Source of the DNA: Oscillospiraceae bacterium
GTDB taxonomy: Bacteria; Bacillota; Clostridia; Oscillospirales; Oscillospiraceae
NCBI GenBank assembly: GCA_910575695.1
Contig: CAJTGJ010000019.1
Location: 21,103-85,102, forward strand
Direction of reading: 5' to 3'
Length of the DNA: 64,000 bases
The number at the start of each line of letters is the position of its first letter. Positions within the stretch are counted from its first letter, which is position 1. Position numbers and translations under genes: made by a program. The notes under the pieces are model-generated. The model made no database searches. It was not told where the DNA came from and saw only the letters and a program-made list of their open reading frames with translations. Below are positions 52,169 through 60,404 of this stretch, one piece after another.

Positions 52169-53350
52169 TTACCGGGGGATCTCGATCAGGACGGCGGTGC
52201 CCATGCCGCCCCCGGCGCAGAGGGTGGCCACACCGTAGCGCTGGCCCCGGCGGCGCAGCTCGTAGAGCAGGGAGATCACGATCCGGGCCCCGGTGGCCCC
52301 CACGGGATGCCCCAGGGAAATGCCGCCGCCGTTGACGTTCAGCTTGTCCATGTCGATGCCCAGGGTGCGCTGGCAGGCGATGCACTGGGCGGCAAAGGCC
52401 TCGTTGATCTCAAACAGATCCACATCGCCCACGTCCAGCCCGGCCTTGCCCAGCGTTTTCTGGGTGGCGGAGATGGGTCCGATGCCCATCAGCTCCGGAG
52501 GCACGCCGGTGGTGGCGGTGGAAACCACCCGGGCCAGGATGGGCGCACCCAGCCGGTTCGCCAGCCCCTCCTCCATGAGCAGGACGCCGGAGGCGGCGTC
52601 GTTCATGCCGGAGGAGTTGCCCGCCGTCACCTTGCCCCCATCCTTGAAGGACGGCTTCAGTTTGGCCAGCTTTTCCAGGGTGGTGTCCCGCTTGGGGTAT
52701 TCGTCGGTGGAGATCACCGTGTCTCCCTGCCGGGTGCGGACGGTGACGGGGACGATCTCGTCCAGGAACTTCCCGGCGTCGATAGCCGCCGCCGCCCGCT
52801 GCTGGGACTGGAGGGCATAGGCGTCCATGTCCTCCCGGCTCACGCCGTACGCGTCCGCCACGTTTTCCGCCGTGATGCCCATGGCGGGGCCCACGCCCAG
52901 GTTGGTCAGAGAATCCCACATGGAATCCCGCAGCTCCATATGGCCGTACTTTTTCCCGTTCCGTACGCCGAACACCATGTGGGGCGCCGCGCTCATGCAG
53001 TCCGCGCCGCCCGCCATGATGCAGTCCGCCTCCCCCGCCATGATCTGATAAAAGCCCATCTGGATGGAGGACATGGAGGAGGTGCAGTTGCGGTGGACGG
53101 TGATGCCGGGCACCGTGTCGGGCAGGCCCGCTTTGACGGCGGCCACCCGGGCCAGGTTGTTTTCCATGTAGGTGCGCTGGTAATTGCAGCCCCAGATCAC
53201 ATCCTCAATGAGCTTCGGGTCGATCCCGGAGCGATCCACCAGCCCCTGCATCACAGGGATGGACAGGTCTGAGGCGGTCAGGGTTTTGAACTGGCCGTTG
53301 ATGGTGCCGATGGGGGTGCGGCACCCTGCGGCAATAACAACATTCCGCAT
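52169..53350 (-). CDS. acetyl-CoA C-acetyltransferase (thiolase)
   Basis: A 393-residue biosynthetic/degradative thiolase. Nucleophile Cys in VHRNCTSSMSSIQMGF (about residue 88), the His in LGHPVGATGAR and second Cys in LCAGGGMG near the C-terminus. It interconverts acetoacetyl-CoA plus CoA with two acetyl-CoA. It is divergent from the BKACE gene and has its own sigma-54 promoter; it completes a route from 3-hydroxybutyryl-CoA to acetyl-CoA with hbd. Confidence 0.94.
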   Translation of the reverse strand: MRNVVIAAGCRTPIGTINGQFKTLTASDLSIPVMQGLVDRSGIDPKLIEDVIWGCNYQRTYMENNLARVAAVKAGLPDTVPGITVHRNCTSSMSSIQMGFYQIMAGEADCIMAGGADCMSAAPHMVFGVRNGKKYGHMELRDSMWDSLTNLGVGPAMGITAENVADAYGVSREDMDAYALQSQQRAAAAIDAGKFLDEIVPVTVRTRQGDTVISTDEYPKRDTTLEKLAKLKPSFKDGGKVTAGNSSGMNDAASGVLLMEEGLANRLGAPILARVVSTATTGVPPELMGIGPISATQKTLGKAGLDVGDVDLFEINEAFAAQCIACQRTLGIDMDKLNVNGGGISLGHPVGATGARIVISLLYELRRRGQRYGVATLCAGGGMGTAVLIEIPR

Positions 53351-53406
53351 TTGTTTTTCTCTCCTTTTCTGTAGTGATGAAAGTTCGGACTATCCAATCA
53401 ATGCAA

Positions 53407-53421
53407 GCAAAACCCGTGCCA
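53407..53421 (-). promoter_or_regulatory. sigma-54 promoter of the thiolase gene
   Basis: Minus-strand TGGCAC-N5-TTGC (53421-53407), an exact match to consensus, 57 bases before the thiolase ATG. Confidence 0.88.
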
Positions 53422-53457
53422 AGTGTCACAGGGCTGAAACGTGTCAAAAACGCCCGC

Positions 53458-53477
53458 CTGTTGCGGTGCTGCAACAG
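53458..53477. promoter_or_regulatory. shared enhancer-binding site (UAS) of thiolase and BKACE
   Basis: TGTTGC-N6-GCAACA, the most symmetric copy in the window, within a larger inverted repeat with 14-base arms. It lies 37 bases from the thiolase -24 and about 80 from the BKACE -24. A lone GCAACAA half-site is at about 53513. Confidence 0.78.
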
Positions 53478-53557
53478 GCGGGCGGGCAGACAGGCAGAAA
53501 TCGTTCTGATCTGCAACAAGGGCGCGGGGACGCCGTCCGTTTCCGGCGGAAAACGAT

Positions 53558-53572
53558 TGGCATGGGACTTGC
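53558..53572 (+). promoter_or_regulatory. sigma-54 promoter of the BKACE operon
   Basis: TGGCAT-N5-TTGC (53558-53572), 62 bases before the BKACE start codon. Confidence 0.87.
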
Positions 53573-53633
53573 GTACCTGAAACAGGCAGAACGCGGCATA
53601 CACAGTTCCATCATCAATAAGGAGGAATTTATC

Positions 53634-54476
53634 ATGAGCCAATCCAAAACCATCATCACCGTGGCCACCACCGGCGCGTGGCCCAAGAAGGAGAACAACC
53701 CCAACGTCCCCATGACCCCCGCCGAGATCGCGGAGGATATCTATGACTGCTGGAAGGCCGGGGCCGCCATCGCCCATCTGCATATGCGGGACGGCAAGGG
53801 CGACGGCACCATGGACAAGGAAAAGTTCCGCCAGACCGTAGAGCTGCTGCGCTCCAGCCACCCCGACTGCGATATCGTGCTGAACATGACCACCTCTGGC
53901 GCGTTGGGCGCTTCTGACGAGGAACGCATGGCCCACGTCCAGGAACTGCGCCCCGAAATGGCCTCCTACGACTGCGGCTCCATGAACTGGCTGCACTCCA
54001 GCGTGTTCCTGAACACCCCGCCGTTTTTGGAGGAGCTGGGCAAAAACCTCCAGGCGTGGGGGGTAAAGCCGGAAATCGAGGCCTTTGACCCCGGCATGAT
54101 CGCCAACGCCGCCTACTATTTGAAAAAGGGCGTGCTGAAGGCCCCCCTCCACTTCCAGTTCTGCATGGGCTGCGCCAACGGCATCACCGGCACCATGAAG
54201 AACCTGATTTTCATGAAGGAGAGCATGGAGGAGCTGTGCCCCGGCTCCACCTGGAGCTGCTTCGGCGTGGGCCATTCCGCCCTCACCATGCTGTATGGCG
54301 CGGTGGCCCTGGGCGGGCACATCCGCGTGGGCATGGAGGACAACGTGATGTACGCCAAGGGGCAGCTGGCGGAGAACAACGCCCAGTTTGTGAAGCGGGC
54401 CGTCCGGGTGATCGAGGAGTTCGGCAAAAAAGCCGCCACTCCGGATGAGGCCCGGGAGATCCTTGGGCTGAAGTGA
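53634..54476 (+). CDS. beta-keto acid cleavage enzyme (BKACE / Kce family)
   Basis: A 280-residue TIM-barrel enzyme of the DUF849/BKACE family. The zinc-binding HxH is in IAHLHMRD at about residue 47, with NMTTSGALG and EAFDPGMI further on. It condenses a beta-keto acid with acetyl-CoA to give acetoacetate and a CoA ester; the founding member is 3-keto-5-aminohexanoate cleavage enzyme of lysine fermentation. kamA/kamDE, kdd and kal are not present, so lysine is not the evident substrate. It is in the sigma-54 regulon and overlaps the next gene by 4 bases. Confidence 0.92.
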   Translation: MSQSKTIITVATTGAWPKKENNPNVPMTPAEIAEDIYDCWKAGAAIAHLHMRDGKGDGTMDKEKFRQTVELLRSSHPDCDIVLNMTTSGALGASDEERMAHVQELRPEMASYDCGSMNWLHSSVFLNTPPFLEELGKNLQAWGVKPEIEAFDPGMIANAAYYLKKGVLKAPLHFQFCMGCANGITGTMKNLIFMKESMEELCPGSTWSCFGVGHSALTMLYGAVALGGHIRVGMEDNVMYAKGQLAENNAQFVKRAVRVIEEFGKKAATPDEAREILGLK

Positions 54477-55531
54477 CGGTGGATCTTGACTTCCCTTCGG
54501 TGGTCCGGGCGCATCAGGCCCAATACCCGCTGATGAGGCCCCAGGACTACGGAAAGCTGGCCTATCAGATCGAGTTCGGGCCCAGGCACATGGCGCTGGA
54601 ATGGGAGTCAGTCCTGTCCGGCCTTCAGCGGGAATGGGAGGAAGCTCCTCCCGGGGACGCCTCCCCTGTGGAGGACCTTGGGGCAGGGCTGTGCCGCTTC
54701 CATCTGACCGGCGGCTGTGACGTGGGCCGGGCCGCGCCGCTGCTGGCAAGGCTGTTTTTGCGGACGGCCCGGGAGCGCCGGGGCAGTCTTGACGGGCTGG
54801 GGCAAAAGCTGGAGCTGCTGGGCAGGCTGGACATACCGGGCATGGACGGATGGCTGGCGGAATACCGGCGGCAGGGCTGCCCCGTTCCCAGCCACAGCGG
54901 GGCATTCCACGCGGCCTACCGGCCCCGCTACCGCCTGCTGGAGGCCTGGTACGCCCATTCCTTTTCCGCCCTGCTGGAAATCGACCGGCTGGCGCGGGCG
55001 GGGAAACCCGCCGTGGCTGCCATTGACGGCCGGTGCGGAAGCGGCAAGACCCACTTTGCCGCCCTCATTCAGGAGCTGTTCCCCTGCAGCGTCATCCATA
55101 TGGACGATTATTACCTCCCGATGGAAAAACGGCCTCCCGGCTGGGAGGACAAGGCCGGAGGCCATATGGATTTTTCCCGCTTCCTGTCTGACATCCTGGT
55201 TCCCGCCAGGAACGGCGCCCCGCTGTGCTGCCGGCCCTACGACTGCCGTTCCGGACGCCTCTCCCGTGCGGCAGACCTCCCCCCGCGCCTCCTGACGGTG
55301 GTGGAGGGCAGCTATTCCACCCATCCCTGTCTCGCCGGTCAATACGACTGCACCATTTTCCTGACCTGCTCGCCGCAGGAGCAGGCCAAACGGCTGAGCG
55401 CCCGGGATGCCAGGACCTTTGCCAGGTTCCGGGACCGGTGGATCCCTATGGAGGAGCGATATTTCAAGGCGTGCGGCACCCAGGCCGGATGCGGCCACGC
55501 CATTGACACCAGCCGCTTTTTCACATCATAA
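54473..55531 (+). CDS. P-loop kinase, uridine-kinase/PRK-like, with N-terminal domain
   Basis: A 352-residue protein starting at a GTG that overlaps the BKACE stop (GTGA). The N-terminal ~165 residues (MRPQDYGKLAYQIEFGPRHM...) form an unnamed domain; residues about 178-352 are a uridine-kinase/phosphoribulokinase-like P-loop kinase with Walker A GRCGSGKT (186-193), the DDYYLP substrate motif and a lid-like RDARTFARFRDRW. It may phosphorylate a vitamin or nucleoside-like molecule imported by the downstream ECF component. Overlap with BKACE means it is co-induced. Confidence 0.8.
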   Translation: MTVDLDFPSVVRAHQAQYPLMRPQDYGKLAYQIEFGPRHMALEWESVLSGLQREWEEAPPGDASPVEDLGAGLCRFHLTGGCDVGRAAPLLARLFLRTARERRGSLDGLGQKLELLGRLDIPGMDGWLAEYRRQGCPVPSHSGAFHAAYRPRYRLLEAWYAHSFSALLEIDRLARAGKPAVAAIDGRCGSGKTHFAALIQELFPCSVIHMDDYYLPMEKRPPGWEDKAGGHMDFSRFLSDILVPARNGAPLCCRPYDCRSGRLSRAADLPPRLLTVVEGSYSTHPCLAGQYDCTIFLTCSPQEQAKRLSARDARTFARFRDRWIPMEERYFKACGTQAGCGHAIDTSRFFTS

Positions 55532-55546
55532 TAAGGAGCGTTGATT

Positions 55547-56119
55547 ATGAAACGGATTCAGGTAAATCAATATGTCAAAAATCTGGTGCTCGCCGCCATG
55601 TTCATGGCCCTGGGACTGGTACTGCCCTTCTTCACCGGACAAATCCCCCAAATCGGCAATATGATGCTGCCCATGCACCTGCCCGTGCTGCTGTGCGGCC
55701 TCATCTGCGGCTGGCAGTACGGCGGCGTGGTGGGCTTTGTCCTGCCCCTGTTCCGCTATGCCCTGTTCGGGATGCCGCCCATGCCCGCGGGCATTGCCAT
55801 GGTCTTTGAGCTGGCCGTCTACGGCGCGGTGGTGGGCTTCCTGTACGCCCGCTCCCGCTGGCAGTGCCTCATCGCCCTTTACCGCTGTTTGATCGCCGCC
55901 ATGGTGGCGGGACGGCTGGTCTGGGCCGCCGCCCGGGTGGTGCTGGCCGGAGCGGCCAATGTACCCTTCACCTGGGAGCTTTTCCTGTCCGGGGCGCTGC
56001 TCTCCGCTATTCCCGGCATTATCCTCCAGTTGGCTGCTATTCCAGCCATCATGGTGGCCATGGACCGCACTGGACTGGTTCCGTTCCGTAAGGGCGCCGC
56101 AGGTCAGATCCAATACTGA
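55547..56119 (+). CDS. ECF transporter S component
   Basis: A 190-residue, six-helix membrane protein with the ECF-S layout (NLVLAAMFMALGLVLPFFTGQIPQIGNMMLPMHLPVLLCGLICGWQYGGVVGFVLPLFRYALFG); MHLPVLL is typical of folate/pantothenate-like substrate binders. It needs a shared energising module (EcfAA'T), not in this window. It follows the kinase by 15 bases with an AAGGAGCG site, pointing to uptake and phosphorylation of the same compound. The ATG at 55547 is preferred to a TTG two codons earlier. Confidence 0.85.
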   Translation: MKRIQVNQYVKNLVLAAMFMALGLVLPFFTGQIPQIGNMMLPMHLPVLLCGLICGWQYGGVVGFVLPLFRYALFGMPPMPAGIAMVFELAVYGAVVGFLYARSRWQCLIALYRCLIAAMVAGRLVWAAARVVLAGAANVPFTWELFLSGALLSAIPGIILQLAAIPAIMVAMDRTGLVPFRKGAAGQIQY

Positions 56120-56149
56120 CTTGAGCATCTGCCGCCCCCATGACTGAGT

Positions 56150-56229
56150 ATGGCTGGGTTCTGACGATGAAGTCCACCGCAGGCTTCAAAAGAAGTGATT
56201 TGCCTCTTTTGACGTGCGGTAACTATAAC
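56150..56229 (-). repeat. dispersed hairpin repeat, copy D
   Basis: On the minus strand: CACGTCAAAAGAGG...CTTCTTTTGAAG hairpin, then CCTGCGGTGGACTTCATCG and CAGAACCCAGCC. Closest to copy C. Confidence 0.65.
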
Positions 56230-56298
56230 GGTGCGGCTTGACAAGCAGAAGGAGATATTGTAAGATAGGGACAATTTTTGACCGATGCAGGTGATAAA

Positions 56299-56850
56299 AT
56301 GATAAAACGTCTCTCCGCGTTTGCGCTGGCCCTGATTGCGGCCCTTGCGCTGACTGCCTGCGGCAGCCCGGACGCCGGCTCCCTGCCCTCTGTACCCGCC
56401 TCCGGCTCTGTTGTAACGGCGCCTGGGGAACCTTCCGCCCCGGACGAAACAGAAGATCCAGCGTCTCAGCCGCCGGAAGCCCAACCCTCGTCTCCTGAAG
56501 TCTCCGAGGACGGCTGGTATAACGCCAAAGAGGATGTGGCCCTGTATATCCACCTCTACGGCCATTTGCCGGACAACTACGTCACCAAGCGCGAAGCCCA
56601 GGATCTGGGCTGGACCGGCGGAAGCGTGGAGCGCTGCGCCGGAGAGGGGACGGCCATCGGCGGCAGCCGCTTCGGCAACTATGAGGGGCTTCTGCCCGAG
56701 GCAGAAGGGCGCACCTATACCGAGTGCGACATTGATACCGTAGGCAGTTCCTCCCGGGGGGCCAAACGGGTGGTGTTCTCCAATGACGGCCTGATCTACT
56801 ATACCGGGGACCATTATGAGAGCTTCGAGCTGCTCTATGGGGAGCCGTGA
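56299..56850 (+). CDS. secreted barnase-type ribonuclease (lipoprotein)
   Basis: A 183-residue protein: lipoprotein signal with lipobox LTAC (Cys at about 21), a Pro/Ser-rich linker to about residue 75, and a full barnase domain. Barnase landmarks align: NYVTKREAQDLGW (Lys27), IGGSRFGNYEGLLP, GRTYTECDID (general base Glu73), GAKRVVFS (Arg87) and DHYESF (His102). It cleaves RNA 3' of G. The next gene encodes barstar. Preceded by a weak CAGGTG site. Confidence 0.94.
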   Translation: MIKRLSAFALALIAALALTACGSPDAGSLPSVPASGSVVTAPGEPSAPDETEDPASQPPEAQPSSPEVSEDGWYNAKEDVALYIHLYGHLPDNYVTKREAQDLGWTGGSVERCAGEGTAIGGSRFGNYEGLLPEAEGRTYTECDIDTVGSSSRGAKRVVFSNDGLIYYTGDHYESFELLYGEP

Positions 56851-57116
56851 TGATGGAGACGGTTAAATTGGATGGAGCCCAACTATGCTGCCGGGAAGAA
56901 GCCATGGAGCGGCTGGCCCAGGCGCTGGCCCTGCCGGAGTGGTGGGGCCGCAACCTGGACGCCCTCCACGACTGCCTGACCGATCCTGGCCGGCCAATGA
57001 AGCTGGTGCTTCATAACCGGGAGGATCTGGAGGCGTCACCTTTCGGACTGCGGCTGCTTCGGGTTCTGAACGAATCGGCGGCGGAAAATCCCGATCTGGA
57101 ACTGGTCTCAGAATAA
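56850..57116 (+). CDS. barstar-family RNase inhibitor
   Basis: An 88-residue barstar with the signature LPEWWGRNLDALHDCLTD (residues about 29-46), which plugs the barnase active site with its Asp-rich helix. It protects the cytoplasm against RNase not yet exported. Its start overlaps the stop codon of the RNase gene (TGATG), so the inhibitor is translationally coupled. Confidence 0.95.
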   Translation: MMETVKLDGAQLCCREEAMERLAQALALPEWWGRNLDALHDCLTDPGRPMKLVLHNREDLEASPFGLRLLRVLNESAAENPDLELVSE

Positions 57117-57155
57117 AAATGGCCCCTGCCGCCATGAGCGGGGCCCCAGCCTGTC

Positions 57156-57193
57156 AAAAAGCGGCCTGTCTGGAAAATGTCCAGACAGGCCGC
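57156..57193 (-). terminator. intrinsic terminator of the Etf operon
   Basis: Perfect 13-bp stem (57161-57173 with 57181-57193), 7-base loop, followed on the minus strand by TTTTT. A second GC hairpin at 57120-57145 may end the barstar transcript. Confidence 0.85.
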
Positions 57194-57261
57194 ATCGCAT
57201 CATCAGATAAGTGGGGCTGGCTCTGATACACCCCAATTCCCTTCCGCATAGTATATTTTCC

Positions 57262-58356
57262 TCAGCCCTGCTTCGCGCACTCCACCATAAGGGGCGCCAC
57301 CTGGAACAGATCCCCCACGATGCCGAAATCCGCCGCCTCAAAAACAGGCGCGTCCGGGTTGGAGTTCACCGCGATAATGCACTCCGAATCCTGCATCCCC
57401 GCCTTGTGCTGGATGGCCCCGGAAATCCCCAGGGCAATGTAAATCCGGGGCCGCACCGTCTTGCCCGTCTGGCCCACCTGGTGGTCGGCGGAGATCCAGC
57501 CCGCGTCCACCGCCGCCCGGGACGCGCCTACCACGCCGTGGAGGGCGTCCGCCAGCTCCTGGGCCAGCTCCAGGCCGCGCTTCACGTCCTTGCTGATGCC
57601 GTAGCCCACGGACACCACCACTTCCGCGCCGATAAGGTCTACGGCGGTCTTGGCCTCCTTCACCACCTCCAGCACCTTTGTTTTCAGGTCGCTGTCCGTC
57701 AGGGACACCGGGCACAGCTCCACCTGGCAGGCATCTGCCCTGGCTTGGTCAAAGGGTGCGCACTTCATCACGCCGGGGCGCACCGTGGACATCTGGGGCC
57801 GGAACCGGGGGCAGATGATGGTGGCCATCAGGTGCCCGCCGAAGGCCGGACGGGTCATTTTTAATCCCCGGTCGTTTTCGTCGAACTTCATGCCGTCCAC
57901 ATCCAGGGTGGACGTGCTCTTTAAAAATTCCTTGTATTTCGCCACATCCACGTCCAGGTGGGTGCAGTCCGCCGTCAGGCCGGTATGCAGCCGGGCCGCG
58001 CACCGGGGCCCCAAGTCCCGCCCGATATTTGTCGCGCCGATGAGCACGATCTCCGGCTTTTTCTCCATTACCACATCACAGATCACCTTGGTGTAGGCAT
58101 CGGTGGTATAATGCCGCAGCCGGGGATGCTCACAGACATACACCCGGTCCGCGCCGTAGCCGCCCAGCTCCCTGGCCAAGCCTGCCACTTCATCCCCCAG
58201 CAGAAGGCCGCAAAGCTCTACGCCCAGATCGTCCGCCAGCTTCCGGCCCTCGCTGAGCAGCTCGAAATCGGTGGGGTTCAGCGTCCCCTCCCGCTGCTCA
58301 CAGAACACCCACACGCCCCGGAAGGCGTTGGGATCGGTATTCACAAACTGAGACAT
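57262..58356 (-). CDS. etfA: electron transfer flavoprotein alpha subunit
   Basis: A 364-residue EtfA. The C-terminal FAD-binding domain shows GQTGKTVRPRIYIALGISGAIQHKAGM and AVNSNPDAPVF; the N-terminal domain has VLIGATNIGRDLGPRCAARLHTGLTADCT. With EtfB it carries electrons for the acyl-CoA dehydrogenase, possibly bifurcating as in clostridial Bcd-Etf. AAGGAGGGCGG precedes the ATG. Last gene of the dehydratase operon. Confidence 0.97.
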   Translation of the reverse strand: MSQFVNTDPNAFRGVWVFCEQREGTLNPTDFELLSEGRKLADDLGVELCGLLLGDEVAGLARELGGYGADRVYVCEHPRLRHYTTDAYTKVICDVVMEKKPEIVLIGATNIGRDLGPRCAARLHTGLTADCTHLDVDVAKYKEFLKSTSTLDVDGMKFDENDRGLKMTRPAFGGHLMATIICPRFRPQMSTVRPGVMKCAPFDQARADACQVELCPVSLTDSDLKTKVLEVVKEAKTAVDLIGAEVVVSVGYGISKDVKRGLELAQELADALHGVVGASRAAVDAGWISADHQVGQTGKTVRPRIYIALGISGAIQHKAGMQDSECIIAVNSNPDAPVFEAADFGIVGDLFQVAPLMVECAKQG

Positions 58357-58369
58357 TTTTCCGCCCTCC

Positions 58370-59173
58370 TTAAATGATGTGCTTTTCCGCCAGCGCAGCG
58401 AACAGCTTCTCTACCGTTTCTTTGCCGGACCCTTCCAGCATAACCCCCGCGCCCTTCACCGGGGGCGAGAAGGACTTGTACACGTTGGTGGGGGACCCCT
58501 TCAGCCCGATGGTGTCTGGCTCGATAAGAGGTTCGTCCTTCAGCGTATTATAATCGTACACTGTGTACGGTTTCTGATCGCACTCCAAAATCCCCCGCAC
58601 CGTCATGTACCGGGGGGTGTTCAACTCTTTAATGCAGGTGACCAGGCAGGGCGTCTGGGTCTGAATGACCATATAGCCGTCCTCCAGCATCCGCTTCACC
58701 GTGAGGGTGTTCCCCTCCAGCTTCAGGTCGGCGGCGTAGGACACCTGTGGGATGTCCAGCTTTTCCGCGATCTGCGGCCCCACCTGGGCGGTGTCGCCGT
58801 CAATGGCCTGCCTGCCGCAGAAGATAATATCGTCATCGTCCAACCCAATATGGGCGATGGCGGCGGCGAGGATCTGGGAGGTGGCGAAGGTGTCGGAGCC
58901 GCCGAACTCCCGGGCGGAGACCAGCACGGCCTCGTCGCACCCCATGGCCAGCAGCTCCCGCAGCATCCCGGCGGCGGGGGGCGGGCCCATGGACACCAAC
59001 ACCACCTTGGCCTCCGGGTTGGCGTCTTTGAGCGCCAGAGCAGCTTCCACCGCGTTCAGATCGTCCGGGTTGGTGATGGCGGCCATGGAAGCCCGGTCCA
59101 TGGTGCCGTCCGCCTTGACGGCCACCTTGCCGGAGGTGTCGGGCACCTGCTTCACACAAACAATGAATTTCAT
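58370..59173 (-). CDS. etfB: electron transfer flavoprotein beta subunit
   Basis: A 267-residue EtfB (MKFIVCVKQVPDTSGKVAV, CGRQAIDGDTAQVGPQIAEKL), the subunit that binds AMP or, in bifurcating Etfs, a second FAD. It lies 13 bases before etfA and 16 after the acyl-CoA dehydrogenase gene, the standard bcd-etfB-etfA order. Confidence 0.97.
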   Translation of the reverse strand: MKFIVCVKQVPDTSGKVAVKADGTMDRASMAAITNPDDLNAVEAALALKDANPEAKVVLVSMGPPPAAGMLRELLAMGCDEAVLVSAREFGGSDTFATSQILAAAIAHIGLDDDDIIFCGRQAIDGDTAQVGPQIAEKLDIPQVSYAADLKLEGNTLTVKRMLEDGYMVIQTQTPCLVTCIKELNTPRYMTVRGILECDQKPYTVYDYNTLKDEPLIEPDTIGLKGSPTNVYKSFSPPVKGAGVMLEGSGKETVEKLFAALAEKHII

Positions 59174-59189
59174 GTTCCTTCCTCCTCCC

Positions 59190-60332
59190 TTACTTCAGCA
59201 GACTGCCTGAGATGACCATTTGCTGGACCTGGCTGGTGCCCTCATAAATTGTGGTGATGCGGGCGTCCCGGTAGAACCGCTCCACCTTATACTCCTTGAT
59301 GTAGCCGTATCCGCCGTGGATCTGGACAGCCTTGTACGCCACCCGGTTGCACATCTCAGAGGCAAAAAACTTGCTCATGGCGCACAGCTTGCTGGATTCC
59401 GGGTCGCCCGCGTCCTTGCGCACGGCGGTGGAGTAGATAAGCTGCCGCGCGGCCTCGATCTCGGTGGCCATGTCGGCGATCATGAAGCTGATGCCCTGGA
59501 ACTTGGAAATCGGTTTGCCGAACTGCTTGCGCTCCCTGGCATATTTCACGGACTCCTCCAAACAGCCTTGGGCAATGCCCAGTGCCTGGGCCGCCATGCC
59601 CAGACGGCCCCCGTCCAGGATTTTCATGGCGGTGGCAAAGCCCTTGTGCAGCGGGCCCAGCAGGTCGGACTTATGGACGCGGACATCCTCCAAAATAACG
59701 TCGCTGGTGGGGTAGCCGATGATGCCCATTTTGTGCTCCGGCTTGCCGCAGGACACGCCGGGGAGCTTCATGTCCACGATGAACATGGAGATGCCCTTGG
59801 AACCCTTCTGGCTGGGGTCGGTCTTGGCGTACACGATGGCGTAATCCGCGAAGGGCGCACCGGAGATGAAGGTCTTGCGGCCGTTGAGGACGAAGTAGTC
59901 CCCGTCCTGCACGGCGGAGGTCAAGGTGCCGCCCGCGTCGGAGCCCGCCCCCGGCTCGGTGAGGGCGAACACAATGATCTTTTCCCCCTTGGCGCAGGGG
60001 GTAAGATATTTCTGCTTCTGCTCCTCGGTGCCGCAGAACATCAGCGGCCCGCCCCCCAGGGAGTTGGAGGTGTTGGCGTAGATGGACAGCACCGGGGACA
60101 CCCGGGCGAACTCCTCCACCATCATGGCGTAGGCCAGGCTGTCGCCGCCCTGTCCGCCGTACTCCACGGGGATCTTTGCGCCCATGAAACCATATTTAGC
60201 CATCTTGTCGTGGATGCCCCGATTAAATTCTCCGGTTTCCTCCAACTGGTCCAGCAGCTCGTCGGTGAACTCAGTTTCCGCAAACTGCCGATACAGCTTG
60301 CGCAGCATTTGCTGCTTCTCAGATAAGATCAT
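59190..60332 (-). CDS. acyl-CoA dehydrogenase (butyryl-CoA dehydrogenase-like)
   Basis: A 380-residue acyl-CoA dehydrogenase. FAD/substrate motifs FALTEPGAGSDAGGTLTSA and the catalytic Glu in TIYEGTSQVQQMVISGSLL are present. In fermenting Clostridia such enzymes reduce enoyl-CoA with Etf. Here it follows 2-hydroxyacyl-CoA dehydratase genes, so its enoyl-CoA is presumably the dehydratase product. The GGAGGATAGC site supports the ATG at 60332. Confidence 0.95.
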   Translation of the reverse strand: MILSEKQQMLRKLYRQFAETEFTDELLDQLEETGEFNRGIHDKMAKYGFMGAKIPVEYGGQGGDSLAYAMMVEEFARVSPVLSIYANTSNSLGGGPLMFCGTEEQKQKYLTPCAKGEKIIVFALTEPGAGSDAGGTLTSAVQDGDYFVLNGRKTFISGAPFADYAIVYAKTDPSQKGSKGISMFIVDMKLPGVSCGKPEHKMGIIGYPTSDVILEDVRVHKSDLLGPLHKGFATAMKILDGGRLGMAAQALGIAQGCLEESVKYARERKQFGKPISKFQGISFMIADMATEIEAARQLIYSTAVRKDAGDPESSKLCAMSKFFASEMCNRVAYKAVQIHGGYGYIKEYKVERFYRDARITTIYEGTSQVQQMVISGSLLK

Positions 60333-60404
60333 TAGCTATCCTCCTTACATGATTGTCAGCTATGTTAGCAATATTGATTTAGCACAAAACCCAATGAATC
60401 CAGT

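Noticed and set aside
60333..60404. Separate sigma-54 promoter for the acyl-CoA dehydrogenase
   Set aside because: The AT-rich gap has a GCAATATTG segment but no TGGCA half at the right distance.
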